From Akkermansia sp. (lineage in GTDB: Bacteria > Verrucomicrobiota > Verrucomicrobiia > Verrucomicrobiales > Akkermansiaceae), in NCBI GenBank assembly GCA_017937215.1, contig JAGBDZ010000094.1, positions 1-64,000 of the forward strand: a stretch of DNA of 64,000 nt. The letters run 5' to 3'. This document shows, one piece after another, positions 17,240-26,766 of this stretch (position 1 is the stretch's first letter; every line of letters starts with the position of its first letter). The notes beneath the pieces are model-generated. The model saw nothing but the letters and a program-made list of their open reading frames with translations. It was not told the DNA's origin and ran no database searches. The position numbers and the translations under genes were made by a program.

Positions 17240-18520
17240 ATGAGGATTTCACACACAGTTCTGGCTGCACTCTGCTCCGCAGGTTTTGCTGCGGCGGCGG
17301 AGTCTGTGTCCCCCACTCCCGCAGAGCTGGTGCCGGAACTGCTCGAATCCCTCTATCTGCCGGAGGAGGAAAATGACCAGGGAGACACCCTGCTCATCAC
17401 CATGTCGAGGGCTGCCTACGCCATGCCTTCTGCCGCACGTGTGCAACTCTTTGAGCCGCTGCTTACCGGCATGCTCAAAATGGGTCACGACCCGTTGCAC
17501 GAAAACAAATCCGGCTGCAACGCCGTATTCTACCTGGCCGGCATGCCCCAGTTTTACCAGCGGCTCAATGCTGAAGGGCTGTTGCCCCGGGAACTTGCCC
17601 TGCGCATTCCCCACGATGAGGGTGCCCTGCTGCGTTACATGCGTCTGCGCAACAACCAGGCGCTGCTGTCCAAATCCGCAGGCAGCCACGATTACCTGAC
17701 CCGCCGATACTGCACCCCCGCCCTGGAGCGCGCCCAACGCATGGTGCAGAACTACCTGGGAGCCACCTCACTCAGCCGCATTCCGGAAGGGGCCCTGGGC
17801 GATTGCCTCACGTTCATGCACCTGGCAAGCCCTCAGGCGGCGGAAGGTTTTATCAATTCTCTCACGCTCTGGGAACATGGGGAACACTTTCTCGAGGAAA
17901 TTCCCGCATACCTGCTCAAGACGCTCCACAGCATGGGCTGGAATGTGAATCCCGCACTGCTCCGCAAGGCCCTGCACAAGCTCGGCTCCATGCTCCCTGT
18001 GAGCAAGGACGACATGATTGAGTGCGCCGCGTCGGCCCCCATGTCCATGATTCTGGAGATGCTCACCCAGCGAGAAGGAGCCGGAGCGATGCCGGAACTG
18101 CAGCAGTACGCCGCCGCATTTGACCCCGAGATTGTGCACACCGCCCTGGCGCTGCAGATGAAGCTCAAAGGTCTGCCCCGCCCATGGGAATCTGCATTCA
18201 CGCGGCTGACGGCTCCGGAACTTGTTGAGATTCGCGAGGCATGGCGCGCCGACGCTGCCATCCGCTACGGGCGAATGGACAGTCTCAGTGGCGAGCAGCT
18301 TACCGCTGCCGCGGCAGTATTCCGCAAGCACCACATGCCCCGACATGCCGACATGCTGGAAGGTATCGTGGAAGGGGCAGATGTCATCCTGCGCCCGGAA
18401 CTCAGGCCTGCCTACCGCACGCGCTACGAGGAACTGCGGGAAACAGCCCCGCACGTCGCTCTGCTTCGCTATCTCATGGAGCATGAGGAGCTTCTCAAAC
18501 CCGGGGAGGCCCAACCATGA
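17240..18520 (+). CDS. Secreted protein of unknown function
   Basis: 426 residues with a clear signal peptide (MRISHTVLAALCSAGFAAAA). The mature part is helical, Leu/Ala-rich and superficially like helical-repeat scaffolds, with ankyrin-like traces (LFEPLLTGMLKMGHDPLHEN then a GCNAVFYLA segment). No catalytic motif is visible. It overlaps the next gene by 4 nt, so the two are translationally coupled and likely act together in the envelope. Confidence 0.75.
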   Translation: MRISHTVLAALCSAGFAAAAESVSPTPAELVPELLESLYLPEEENDQGDTLLITMSRAAYAMPSAARVQLFEPLLTGMLKMGHDPLHENKSGCNAVFYLAGMPQFYQRLNAEGLLPRELALRIPHDEGALLRYMRLRNNQALLSKSAGSHDYLTRRYCTPALERAQRMVQNYLGATSLSRIPEGALGDCLTFMHLASPQAAEGFINSLTLWEHGEHFLEEIPAYLLKTLHSMGWNVNPALLRKALHKLGSMLPVSKDDMIECAASAPMSMILEMLTQREGAGAMPELQQYAAAFDPEIVHTALALQMKLKGLPRPWESAFTRLTAPELVEIREAWRADAAIRYGRMDSLSGEQLTAAAAVFRKHHMPRHADMLEGIVEGADVILRPELRPAYRTRYEELRETAPHVALLRYLMEHEELLKPGEAQP

Positions 18521-19899
18521 GGCGCGGTCTGGTTTCTCTGTGCAGATTGCTGCTCTACCCCACGCGTCTGCACATTCTGTGCGTGGCGGCCGCGTTGCTT
18601 TGCTGCATACCGATTATTTTCCCGGAAACCTGCCCGACCGACTATACAGAGCCGGTGTTGCACTATGCCGGATGGGGGCTGCTGGTAGCATTCAGTCTCT
18701 CCACGCTGATGATGCTCATATCCGCAGCCACCCACATGCTGCGGCTGAGCAACACCCGTGCATTCAGTCAGTTATTCAAGTGGCTCCTCATATGGAGCAT
18801 CGGCGTGGGGCTCTATGCCTTACTCGCCATTGCGGCAGATGTAGCACCACCACATAATAACGAGGAGAGCCAACCCATCCAGGATTCTGATATTCTCTAC
18901 ACCCCGCGCGACCAGCTGAACGGCCCGGCCTCTCTCGTAATTCCCATCGACCCGAATGACCAGCCCACCGACATGGTGGTGCAGACCCCGAACCTGACAC
19001 AGCTGGAAAACGAGCACGAAGACCTGCTCCAGAGCTATATCGACAGCTCGCCCCGCTGGTCAGGTCAGGAGGGGGACGACACGTTCTATTCCAAGCCAGG
19101 GCACTTGGTGATGGTGCCGCCTACCACCTCAGGTGCGCCCGGTCTGGTGCATGTGTGCTTCCGCCGGCTCGTGGAAGGAGACCCTCTGCCGCAGGGCTAT
19201 GCCGTGGTGCAACCCGGCGGCGCTTTCCCAGAGGTAGATGAAGCCAACCCCATCATCCCCGACATCGCAGTCGACCTCGGTCGAAACCACTTCCTGCTGC
19301 TGGCCTGGCGCGGCAGTTCCCACCGCGAAACAGCCTACAGCGCCATCAATGCGGCCATCTCCGCCACCGATGCGCGCATGCACCCACTCTGTGACACTCC
19401 CACCCCGGAAACGGTGCAGCGCATGCTCAACGGCCGCGAATCCTACCCCGGCACCACCCCGGAGTTCCGCCTTTCTGAACCTCTGGCACAGGAGGGAGCC
19501 TACCAGGCCGAGCTCTATGCCAACCCGGGGGAACCCGGCGTCATCCTGGTATACATCAAAGACCTTGAAACAGACAAGACCCTGCGTCTGCTCAACTGCC
19601 CTGCGCGCTATTCCGACAAGGCAGACGAACTCTTCCGCCACGACCTTCCCGGCTCCATGCCCGAGTGGATTCGCAGCAGAACAGAGGGCCACATCTCCAC
19701 CATTTTCCCGACCAACACCCCGCTTTTCGCCATACGCCACGGCCAGTCTCACCAGTATTTCGGCGTAGCGTTTGAGGTATGGTTCAAGCCCTCCGATGTG
19801 CGCAAACGCCGGCACATGCTCCTGCGCCGCTGCTACAAGGTGCAGGCCTACGATGCACCAGCGCCGGAAACTCCTGCGGCTGACACCCCGCAGACTTGA
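18517..19899 (+). CDS. Membrane protein with three N-terminal helices, unknown function
   Basis: 460 residues. Three transmembrane helices at about 18-36, 50-74 and 87-110 are followed by a 345-residue soluble part with beta-rich stretches and no known motif. The ATG overlaps the stop of the preceding secreted protein (ATGA), indicating coupling. The distal coding region contains the cysS promoter. Function unknown. Confidence 0.7.
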   Translation: MRRGLVSLCRLLLYPTRLHILCVAAALLCCIPIIFPETCPTDYTEPVLHYAGWGLLVAFSLSTLMMLISAATHMLRLSNTRAFSQLFKWLLIWSIGVGLYALLAIAADVAPPHNNEESQPIQDSDILYTPRDQLNGPASLVIPIDPNDQPTDMVVQTPNLTQLENEHEDLLQSYIDSSPRWSGQEGDDTFYSKPGHLVMVPPTTSGAPGLVHVCFRRLVEGDPLPQGYAVVQPGGAFPEVDEANPIIPDIAVDLGRNHFLLLAWRGSSHRETAYSAINAAISATDARMHPLCDTPTPETVQRMLNGRESYPGTTPEFRLSEPLAQEGAYQAELYANPGEPGVILVYIKDLETDKTLRLLNCPARYSDKADELFRHDLPGSMPEWIRSRTEGHISTIFPTNTPLFAIRHGQSHQYFGVAFEVWFKPSDVRKRRHMLLRRCYKVQAYDAPAPETPAADTPQT

Positions 19900-19924
19900 C
19901 AAAGAACGGCGCGAGGGGCATACT
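19896..19924 (+). promoter_or_regulatory. cysS promoter
   Basis: TTGACA (19896-19901), 17-nt spacer, CATACT (19919-19924), nine bases before the ATG at 19934. The -35 overlaps the stop of the upstream gene. Confidence 0.65.
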
Positions 19925-19933
19925 CCCCGCGTT

Positions 19934-21349
19934 ATGTTACATCTACACGATACACAGTCGGGGGCTATGAAGCCCGTGCAGGCAGAAGACGGCAAGCAGC
20001 TGCGCTTCTACTGTTGCGGCCCCACCGTGTATGCCGCAGCCCACATCGGCAACTTCCGCACCTTTGTGGTGCAGGACGTTTTCCGCCGCGTGGTGGAGCT
20101 CGGCGGGCTGCGCACCAAGCACGTGCGCAACCTCACAGATGTGGATGACAAGACCATCCGCAACTCCCAGGCTCAAGGCATGCCTCTGGGCGAATACACC
20201 GCCAAATGGACAGCCAAGTTCCACGCCGACTGCAAGGCTCTCAACTGCCTTTCCCCGCACGTGGAGCCCAGCGCCGTGGGCCACATCAAGGAGCAGCTCG
20301 ACATCGTGCAGAAACTCATGGACGGTGGCCACGCCTACCAGAGCGAAGACGGCTCCATTTACTTCCGCATTTCCTCCTATGCTGACTACGGCCGTCTGGC
20401 CCACCTGGACCGCCAGGAGCTCGACCTCGGCAAGACGGCCAACACCCGCGCCGATACGGACGAGTACGAGAAAGACAGCGTGGCCGACTTCGTGCTGTGG
20501 AAAGCCCGCCGCCCCGAGGATGGTCCGAACTTCTGGGAATCTCCCTGGGGTGAAGGCCGCCCCGGCTGGCACCTGGAGTGCTCTGCCATGAGCCACAAGT
20601 ATCTCGGCGACACGTTCGACCTGCACTCCGGCGGCGTGGACCTCGTGTTCCCGCACCACGAGAATGAGATTGCCCAGAGCCGCTGCGCCTGCGGCGGCGA
20701 ATTTGCCCGCCACTGGTTCCACGTGACCCACTTGCTGGTGGATGGCGCCAAGATGAGCAAGAGCCTCGGCAACATGTACACCCTGGACCAGCTGCAGGAA
20801 ATGGGCTACAGCCCCGCCGCCCTGCGCTACGTGCTGGCCGGTGCCTACTATCGCCGCCCGCTCAACTTCACCCTCTCCGGCATGAAAGATGCCACCAGCG
20901 CCCTCAACAAGCTGGGTCGCTTCGATAAGGAGCTCGCCAAGGCCAGCGGCACCAAGGAGCCCACCTACCGCGACCTCGTGAAGAAGGCCCCTGCCCTCGG
21001 TGCTTTCCAGCCCGCCTGGGACAGTCTGGAAGATGACCTGAACAGCCCCGAGGCCCTTGGCCACGTGTTCAGCGCCATCAAGGGTATCAAGCCGGCTGAA
21101 ATGGAACCAGCGGAGGCCGAGAAGGTCTGGAAAGCCTTCCGCTTCATCATGGAAGCCCTCGGTCTGCAGCTGCCCGACCCGGACGCTGATATCGAGGTAC
21201 CGGAGGACATCAAGGCCATTGCTGATGAACGCTGGGCCGCCCGCCTGGCCAAGGACTGGGCCACAGCCGATGCTCTGCGCGGCAAGCTCGCCGAGCTTGG
21301 CTGGGCCATGAAGGACGGCAAGGACGGCTACAAACTCACCAAAGCGTAA
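19934..21349 (+). CDS. cysS: Cysteinyl-tRNA synthetase
   Basis: 471 residues. Class I signature HIGN inside FYCCGPTVYAAAHIGN, zinc-ligand region (LECSAMS and HHENEIAQS) and KMSKS as AKMSKSLGN. It charges tRNA-Cys. The frame is open upstream to 19772, but that part overlaps the previous gene and the promoter; the ATG at 19934 gives the normal N-terminus (MLHLHDTQSG). queF follows 14 bp later, so the three genes cysS, queF, queC are likely one tRNA-related transcript. Confidence 0.95.
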   Translation: MLHLHDTQSGAMKPVQAEDGKQLRFYCCGPTVYAAAHIGNFRTFVVQDVFRRVVELGGLRTKHVRNLTDVDDKTIRNSQAQGMPLGEYTAKWTAKFHADCKALNCLSPHVEPSAVGHIKEQLDIVQKLMDGGHAYQSEDGSIYFRISSYADYGRLAHLDRQELDLGKTANTRADTDEYEKDSVADFVLWKARRPEDGPNFWESPWGEGRPGWHLECSAMSHKYLGDTFDLHSGGVDLVFPHHENEIAQSRCACGGEFARHWFHVTHLLVDGAKMSKSLGNMYTLDQLQEMGYSPAALRYVLAGAYYRRPLNFTLSGMKDATSALNKLGRFDKELAKASGTKEPTYRDLVKKAPALGAFQPAWDSLEDDLNSPEALGHVFSAIKGIKPAEMEPAEAEKVWKAFRFIMEALGLQLPDPDADIEVPEDIKAIADERWAARLAKDWATADALRGKLAELGWAMKDGKDGYKLTKA

Positions 21350-21363
21350 TCTTATCTGAAAAC

Positions 21364-21777
21364 ATGGACAACAAAGACCTTTCCCTGCTCGGTAAGCACA
21401 CGGATTTCTTCCGCAGCCCGGAAGAAGCCAAGCTGGAGGCATTCCCGAACCGCAGCCCGCAGCGTCGCTACGTGGTGACGCTCGACACGCACGAGTTCTC
21501 CTCCCTCTGTCCAGTGACCGGCCAGCCGGACAGCTGCCACCTCACCATCACCTACTGCCCGGCAGAAAAAGTGGTGGAGACGAAGAGCCTCAAGTACTAC
21601 CTCGTTTCCTTCCGCAACTATGCTGCTTTCAATGAGCAGGTGGTGAACCGCATTCTGGATGACCTTGTGGCGGCTGTCGAGCCCTCCTGGATGAAAGTGA
21701 CCGGTCGCTTCGGCGCCCGTGGCGGCATTCAGCTCACCTGCGAGGCCGAGCACAATCCCGAGAACCGCCCTGCATGA
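21364..21777 (+). CDS. queF: NADPH-dependent 7-cyano-7-deazaguanine reductase (preQ0 reductase)
   Basis: 137 residues, the short unimodular QueF type. The active-site Cys lies in SSLCPVTGQPD and the substrate-binding region in VETKSLKYYLVSFRN. It reduces preQ0 to preQ1 for queuosine in tRNA wobble position 34. Its stop overlaps the queC start by 4 nt, so the preQ0-making and preQ0-reducing steps are encoded together. queD and queE are not in the window. Confidence 0.95.
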   Translation: MDNKDLSLLGKHTDFFRSPEEAKLEAFPNRSPQRRYVVTLDTHEFSSLCPVTGQPDSCHLTITYCPAEKVVETKSLKYYLVSFRNYAAFNEQVVNRILDDLVAAVEPSWMKVTGRFGARGGIQLTCEAEHNPENRPA

Positions 21778-22436
21778 AAGTAGCCGTTCTCCTCTCCGGC
21801 GGGCTGGATTCCACCACCGCCTTGCACTGGGCGCTGCGCCACCACGAGGTGGTCTGCGCCCTTTCCTTCGACTACGGCAGCAACCACGCCGCCCGCGAGC
21901 TGGCCTGCGCCCGCTGGCAGGCAGAGCACTGCGGCGTGCCCTGCCACGAAATCGACCTGTGCTCCGTCTCCGCCCACCTCGAAAGCGCCCTGCTCAACGG
22001 CGCGGAGGCCATCCCCACTGCCGACTATGCCGAGGAGAACATGAAGCAGACCGTCGTCCCCTTCCGCAACGGCATCTTCCTGTCCATCGCCGCCGGTATT
22101 GCCGAAAGTAAAGGAGCCACTGGCCTCGTCATTGCAGCCCACGGCGGCGACCACGCCCTCTACCCCGACTGCCGGGAGGAATTCATGGCTGCCATGTCCG
22201 CCGCCATTGCCCACGGCACCTACGCCCACCTGCAGATTCTTCGCCCCTTCATTGCCAACACAAAGGCCGAAATCACCGCCCTCGGAGCCCGGCTCGGCGT
22301 AGACTTCGCCCACACCTATTCCTGCTACTGCGGCGGTGAGCAGCACTGCGGACAGTGCTCCACCTGCCGCGAGCGGCGCGAATCCTTTGCCGCCGCCGGC
22401 ATTCCCGACCCCACCTCTTACCTCCACGGCAGATAA
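21774..22436 (+). CDS. queC: 7-cyano-7-deazaguanine synthase
   Basis: 220 residues. The PP-loop ATP-binding motif is LLSGGLDSTTALHW at the N-terminus. The C-terminal zinc site has four Cys in CYCGGEQHCGQCSTCRER. QueC converts 7-carboxy-7-deazaguanine to preQ0 using ATP and ammonia. It overlaps queF by 4 nt, opposite to the enzymatic order (queC product is the queF substrate). Intact by motif and length. Confidence 0.95.
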   Translation: MKVAVLLSGGLDSTTALHWALRHHEVVCALSFDYGSNHAARELACARWQAEHCGVPCHEIDLCSVSAHLESALLNGAEAIPTADYAEENMKQTVVPFRNGIFLSIAAGIAESKGATGLVIAAHGGDHALYPDCREEFMAAMSAAIAHGTYAHLQILRPFIANTKAEITALGARLGVDFAHTYSCYCGGEQHCGQCSTCRERRESFAAAGIPDPTSYLHGR

Positions 22437-22471
22437 ACTGCGCCGCATGGCTCCGCCCTCTCGCCCGGGGT

Positions 22472-23092
22472 TCAGGGAGCAGCCGTTTCGGGTGGATTAT
22501 CCGCGAAACAGGAGCTGATAAAGTCTGCCGCACCGGCGATGATGACATAACAGCCGGCCCCGGCCCCCAGGGCAACTACAGTAGCCGCACCGGCGATGTT
22601 CAAAGGAACATCCACGCAGATGAGGGTGACTGCAGCCAGGGGATAGGAATAGAAGGCATGCGGGGTAAGTTCGCGGCTGGAAGTATCGACCTTGCTTGTC
22701 ACGTACATAGGCTCGGGCAAAGGATGTGAGCGATCGGCATTCACTGCAAGAGGATACCAGTTTTTTCCATCAACGAGAGAAGCGCCTTCTTCTTCATCAA
22801 TTTTTACTTCACTATAGACAAGCTCGCCCAAGGTATCAGCCTTCAGTGCAAATTGCGGGGGCTGAGGCTTAACAATTCTCCATGGATGCTCCACCTCTGT
22901 GCGGCGAAATTTTGCGCAGCGGCCTTGCATGTATTTCTTACCATTCAGGCTGTAGTACACAGCAGGGTTCGTCAATTGCACCCCATCGTATTCCGCTCCC
23001 CAATCTGCCACATTCTGGCATAAGTTAGTGCACGAGGCCAATAGCATGGCAGCGCCCACAATCAATGCGTTCAGTCTGACGGACCACCTCAT
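22472..23092 (-). CDS. Predicted lipoprotein of unknown function
   Basis: 206 residues from the ATG giving MRWSVRLNALIVGAAMLLAS followed by C, a signal peptide with lipobox. An in-frame start 12 codons upstream gives a non-signal N-terminus and is not preferred. A hydrophobic stretch near the C-terminus (about 170-195, Ala/Gly/Val-rich) could be a membrane-embedded segment. No family recognised. It is convergent with queC and tandem with the ABC operon but separated by about 50 bp. Confidence 0.65.
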   Translation of the reverse strand: MRWSVRLNALIVGAAMLLASCTNLCQNVADWGAEYDGVQLTNPAVYYSLNGKKYMQGRCAKFRRTEVEHPWRIVKPQPPQFALKADTLGELVYSEVKIDEEEGASLVDGKNWYPLAVNADRSHPLPEPMYVTSKVDTSSRELTPHAFYSYPLAAVTLICVDVPLNIAGAATVVALGAGAGCYVIIAGAADFISSCFADNPPETAAP

Positions 23093-23140
23093 GTTCGCTA
23101 TGCTACCCTGCCCGTCTGGATGAGTCAAGTAGATTTCTCC

Positions 23141-24082
23141 TCAATCCTTGGCGGATTTGGGGTCGAGGGCATCGCGCAAGCCATCGCCCAGGAAGTTGAG
23201 GGCCAGGAGGGTTAGGCAGAAGAAGAGAGCCGGGAAGAAGAGGAGCTCGGGGGTGGCCTCCATGCGGTCGGCGCCCTCCTTGATAAGCGTGCCCCACGAG
23301 GAGTTGGGAGCGCGTACGCCTAGACCGATGAAGGAGAGGGTGCTTTCAGTGAGCATGATACCGGGCACAGCCAGGGTGGTGTAGACCACCACGGTGCCCA
23401 GCAGATTGGGCGCGATGTGGCAGAAAAGGATGCGAAGGTGCCCCAGGCCCAGGGAGCGCGCGGCAAGCACATATTCCTGAGCCTTAATCTCCAGAGTCTG
23501 GGTGCGGACAATGCGCGCGAGGGTGAGCCAGCCGAGCGCACCGATGGCGATAAAGAGCGGCACAAGCCCGAGGATGGGGGCCACGCTTTCGCGGCTCCAG
23601 CCGGTGTTCGCCACCACCCAGTTGGTGAGCTCGCGGCTGGGTTCCTCGATACTCAGGGAGAACACGATGACCAGCACGATAAAAGGCAACGCAAAAAGCA
23701 CATCCACCGTGCGCATCATGAGCGCATCCGTCCGCCCGCCCACATAACCGGAAATGAGTCCATAGCTGAGCCCGATGACAAAAGAAACCGCCGTGGCTAC
23801 CAGGCCCACCAGCAGAGAGATGCGGCCACCGTAAAGCACGCGGGCGAGCAGGTCGCGCCCCAGCTGGTCGGTGCCGAAGGGGTGAGCCCAGCTGCAATCG
23901 GCTGCAATATTGGCAAGGTTGGTGACGTTCGGGTTTGCGATGCAAGGGAACAGCGGCAGCACAAAACAGGCCAGCGCCATGAGCAGCAGGAAGACGAGCG
24001 AGGCCATGGCGGCGCGGTTGCGGCACAGGCGGCGGCGGGCGTCTTTCCAGAGGGAGTTGCCTTGTTCGTAGTTCTTCTTCAT
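23141..24082 (-). CDS. oppC: Oligopeptide-type ABC transporter permease, C subunit
   Basis: 313 residues. A cytoplasmic N-terminus and first helix (about 25-47) precede the OppC-type periplasmic loop with HPFGTDQLGRDLLARVLYGG, and the five-helix permease core carries the EAA-like loop EYVLAARSLGLGHLRILFCH. Typical DppC/OppC length. It is the third gene of the oppA-oppB-oppC transcript, 9 bp after oppB. Substrate class (peptide) follows from family; specificity unknown. Confidence 0.9.
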   Translation of the reverse strand: MKKNYEQGNSLWKDARRRLCRNRAAMASLVFLLLMALACFVLPLFPCIANPNVTNLANIAADCSWAHPFGTDQLGRDLLARVLYGGRISLLVGLVATAVSFVIGLSYGLISGYVGGRTDALMMRTVDVLFALPFIVLVIVFSLSIEEPSRELTNWVVANTGWSRESVAPILGLVPLFIAIGALGWLTLARIVRTQTLEIKAQEYVLAARSLGLGHLRILFCHIAPNLLGTVVVYTTLAVPGIMLTESTLSFIGLGVRAPNSSWGTLIKEGADRMEATPELLFFPALFFCLTLLALNFLGDGLRDALDPKSAKD

Positions 24083-24091
24083 GGCAGTGTA

Positions 24092-25021
24092 TCAGGCCGC
24101 GCCCTGCGAGCGCAATCGGGGGTTGAGGGCGACCAGCACAAGGTCCACCACGAGGTTAGCAATCACGATGAGCACGCCATAGCAGAATACCAGGCCCTGA
24201 ATGAGGAAGTAGTCGCGGTCGGTGGTGGCATTCACGAAGTGAAGTCCCATGCCCGGCACCTGAAAACAGGTTTCCACCACAAATGAACCGGTGATAAGCG
24301 CGGCAAAAGCCGGCCCCAGATACGACACCGCCGGCAACAGACCGCTGCGCAGGGCATGCACAAACAAGAGACGACCGGCCCGCACGCCCTTGGCGCGCGC
24401 CGTGCGAATGAAATCAGCCGAAAGCACCTCGACCATGCCACCGCGCGTGAGTCGGGCGATATACGCAGCATTGATAAGCCCCAGGGTAAGCGCGGGCAGA
24501 ACCGCGCAGAGCGGGTCATCCCACCCGGCCACGCTGAGACCCGGCACATGCATACCCAGGGTAAGCCCGAAGAGCGGCGCAATCACAAAAGCGGGAATGC
24601 AGATACCCGCCATGGCCAGCAACATGAAGAGCGAATCCGGCCAGCGGTTGCGCCAGTAGGCTGCCAGCATGCCCGCGGGAATGCCCAGCACAATGGCAAT
24701 GCCCATGCCCAGCACACCAAGCCAGAGCGACACCGGAAAAGCCTGCGCAATAATATCCGCCACCTGCACTCCCTCACGCACCAGCGAGGGGCCGAAATCG
24801 CCCTGGCACAGGATTCCTTTCCAGTAGTTCAGATACTGCACCAGCGGGCTCTGGTCGAGCCCATAAAGAGCATTGAGCTGCGCCATGATGTGCTCCGGCA
24901 ACCTGCGCTCACCCAGGAAAGGATTGCCCGGCAGCAGACGCACCAGGAAGAAGGTGATGGTCTGCAACACGAAAATCACGAGGACGCCCTGCCCGAGGCG
25001 CTTGAAAAGTAACTTAATCAT
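24092..25021 (-). CDS. oppB: Oligopeptide-type ABC transporter permease, B subunit
   Basis: 309 residues with six membrane helices. The N-terminal signature (GQGVLVIFVLQTITFFLVRLLP) and EAA-like loop DFIRTARAKGVRAGRLLFVH identify the DppB/OppB family. Its ATG overlaps the oppA stop by 4 nt. Together with oppC it forms the transmembrane channel. No ATP-binding subunit (oppD, oppF) is encoded in the operon or anywhere in the window. Confidence 0.92.
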   Translation of the reverse strand: MIKLLFKRLGQGVLVIFVLQTITFFLVRLLPGNPFLGERRLPEHIMAQLNALYGLDQSPLVQYLNYWKGILCQGDFGPSLVREGVQVADIIAQAFPVSLWLGVLGMGIAIVLGIPAGMLAAYWRNRWPDSLFMLLAMAGICIPAFVIAPLFGLTLGMHVPGLSVAGWDDPLCAVLPALTLGLINAAYIARLTRGGMVEVLSADFIRTARAKGVRAGRLLFVHALRSGLLPAVSYLGPAFAALITGSFVVETCFQVPGMGLHFVNATTDRDYFLIQGLVFCYGVLIVIANLVVDLVLVALNPRLRSQGAA

Positions 25022-26631
25022 GGTTTCACTTGCACAGCATCGAGCGGGTGGTTATCGAGCAGCAGAGGGTACCAGCCACTCGCGGCGGGTGATTTGAGAT
25101 AGGTGCGCTCACTCCAGTAGAGCGGGATGACGGGCTGCGCCTCCAGCATGAGCTGTTCGGCGCGGTGCAGATGGACGCGGCGTTCATCCGCTGCGCCGGT
25201 GGTGCGTGCGGCAGCAAGGGCGGCATCGCACTCCGCGCTGCCCCATCCGGTGCAGTTGTTCCCACCGCCGCTGCGCCAGAGTTCCACAAAGGTAGCGGGG
25301 TCCAGATAATCTCCACTCCACGAGGACGAGGAAATATCGTAATCGCCATTCTGCTGGGCAGCCTTGTAGGCAGTCCACTCACAGGCGCGGATTTCCACAT
25401 GAATGCCCAGTTCCTTCTGCCACATGGCCTGGATGGTTTCAGCCATCACGCGCTGCACATCGCGGCTGGTGGTCATGATTTCCAGTGTGGGAAATCCCTT
25501 ACCACCGGGGTAGCCGGCCTCGGCCAGCAGCTGGCGAGCAAATTCCACCTGAGCGCTGCGGTGTGCATAGGCAAACGAACTATCATACCCGGCACCAGGC
25601 GGAGTGAAGCAGGACGCAGCGCGACCTGCGCCTCGCACCACATCATTCACCAAAGATTCGCGGTCGACAGACAGTGAGAGCGCACGGCGCACGCGCACAT
25701 CGTCCAGCGGTGGGCGGGTGGTATTCAGGCGGTAGAATATAGTGCAGTAGTAGGGATCCTGGCAGTAGGCATCCGGACGGCTGCTGCGTGCCACCTTCAA
25801 CAGCTCAGGTGGCACGTTGTTGGTGATATGCAGCTTACCGTCCATGAACATGCGGGTCTCCGTGTAGCCGTTCACGATGGGCAGAAAGCGGATGCCACGG
25901 TTACGTACTTCACTCGCACGCCAATAGCGCGGATTCGCTGCAACGAACAGATAATCATTGAAATGGTGGGAGTCCAGCACATAGGCGCCATTTCCCACCC
26001 AGTTACCCACGCGGCTCCACAGGCTGCGGCGGTCGAGCATGCCGCCATGCGCCTCCACCGCGTGAGCCGGCACCGGGCACCAGGTAAAATGCAGCAGCAA
26101 ATGCAGCAGGTGCGGAGTGGGCCCGGAAAGCCGCAGCTTCAGCGTGTGTTCATCCAGAGCCTTCACACCGACCTCATTCCAGTCGCACTGCCCGCGGTTA
26201 AAAGCCTCGGCATTTTTCAGTGGGTAGAGCATCTCGGCATACTTACCGCCGAACTCCGGGTGCAGTAAACGCTTGTAGGCATACTCGAAATCGTGTGCCG
26301 TCACAGGCTTACCGTCACTCCAGCATGCTTTGCGTAAGTAAAAGATCCACTCGCAGGCATCATCGCTGCGCTCCCAGCGTTCGGCCATGCCGGGGTGGAT
26401 GCGGGTTTCATCCTGCGCATCCGGGCGCACCAGTCCCTCCAGCAGAGTGGCGATAATCTTGCCATCCGCTACTGCGGTGGCCTTGTGAGGGTCCAGGCTG
26501 AGCGGTTCCTGGTTGTTGCCGACTATGAGAATCCCCTGCTCCGCGGCCATTTCGGCCGTACTGCGCGAATCTCCACAGCCCGCCAGAAACATGGCGGCAA
26601 GAGACACACAGATGGACGGCAGCAGTTTCAC
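25018..26631 (-). CDS. oppA: Peptide ABC transporter substrate-binding lipoprotein
   Basis: About 537 residues of the SBP_bac_5 (OppA/DppA) family: GILIVGNNQEPLSLDPHKAT near the mature N-terminus, the LEGLVRPDAQDE region, and YAYKRLLHP. The lipobox is LAGC. Two starts are close: ATG at 26640 and GTG at 26631 (MKLLPSICV when initiated). A TTGCGT/TAGAAT promoter overlaps the ATG itself, its -10 occupying 26639-26644, which makes the GTG at 26631 the likely leaderless start. It captures peptides in the periplasm for OppBC. Confidence 0.88.
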   Translation of the reverse strand: MKLLPSICVSLAAMFLAGCGDSRSTAEMAAEQGILIVGNNQEPLSLDPHKATAVADGKIIATLLEGLVRPDAQDETRIHPGMAERWERSDDACEWIFYLRKACWSDGKPVTAHDFEYAYKRLLHPEFGGKYAEMLYPLKNAEAFNRGQCDWNEVGVKALDEHTLKLRLSGPTPHLLHLLLHFTWCPVPAHAVEAHGGMLDRRSLWSRVGNWVGNGAYVLDSHHFNDYLFVAANPRYWRASEVRNRGIRFLPIVNGYTETRMFMDGKLHITNNVPPELLKVARSSRPDAYCQDPYYCTIFYRLNTTRPPLDDVRVRRALSLSVDRESLVNDVVRGAGRAASCFTPPGAGYDSSFAYAHRSAQVEFARQLLAEAGYPGGKGFPTLEIMTTSRDVQRVMAETIQAMWQKELGIHVEIRACEWTAYKAAQQNGDYDISSSSWSGDYLDPATFVELWRSGGGNNCTGWGSAECDAALAAARTTGAADERRVHLHRAEQLMLEAQPVIPLYWSERTYLKSPAASGWYPLLLDNHPLDAVQVKP

Positions 26632-26638
26632 GCGCTCC

Positions 26639-26666
26639 ATTCTACCACAGCCAGCGACGCACGCAA
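26639..26666 (-). promoter_or_regulatory. opp operon promoter overlapping the annotatable ATG
   Basis: Minus strand TTGCGT (26661-26666), 16-nt spacer, TAGAAT (26639-26644). Seven bases separate the -10 from the in-frame GTG at 26631. Confidence 0.6.
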
Positions 26667-26766
26667 GGAATGAATGCGTCAATCTGCAGGCTTGTTGATG
26701 CGCGTGAATCCATGTGACATGCTTTGTACTTGCGCGGGCGGGAAGAGCATGCTAGATTGAGGGGTA

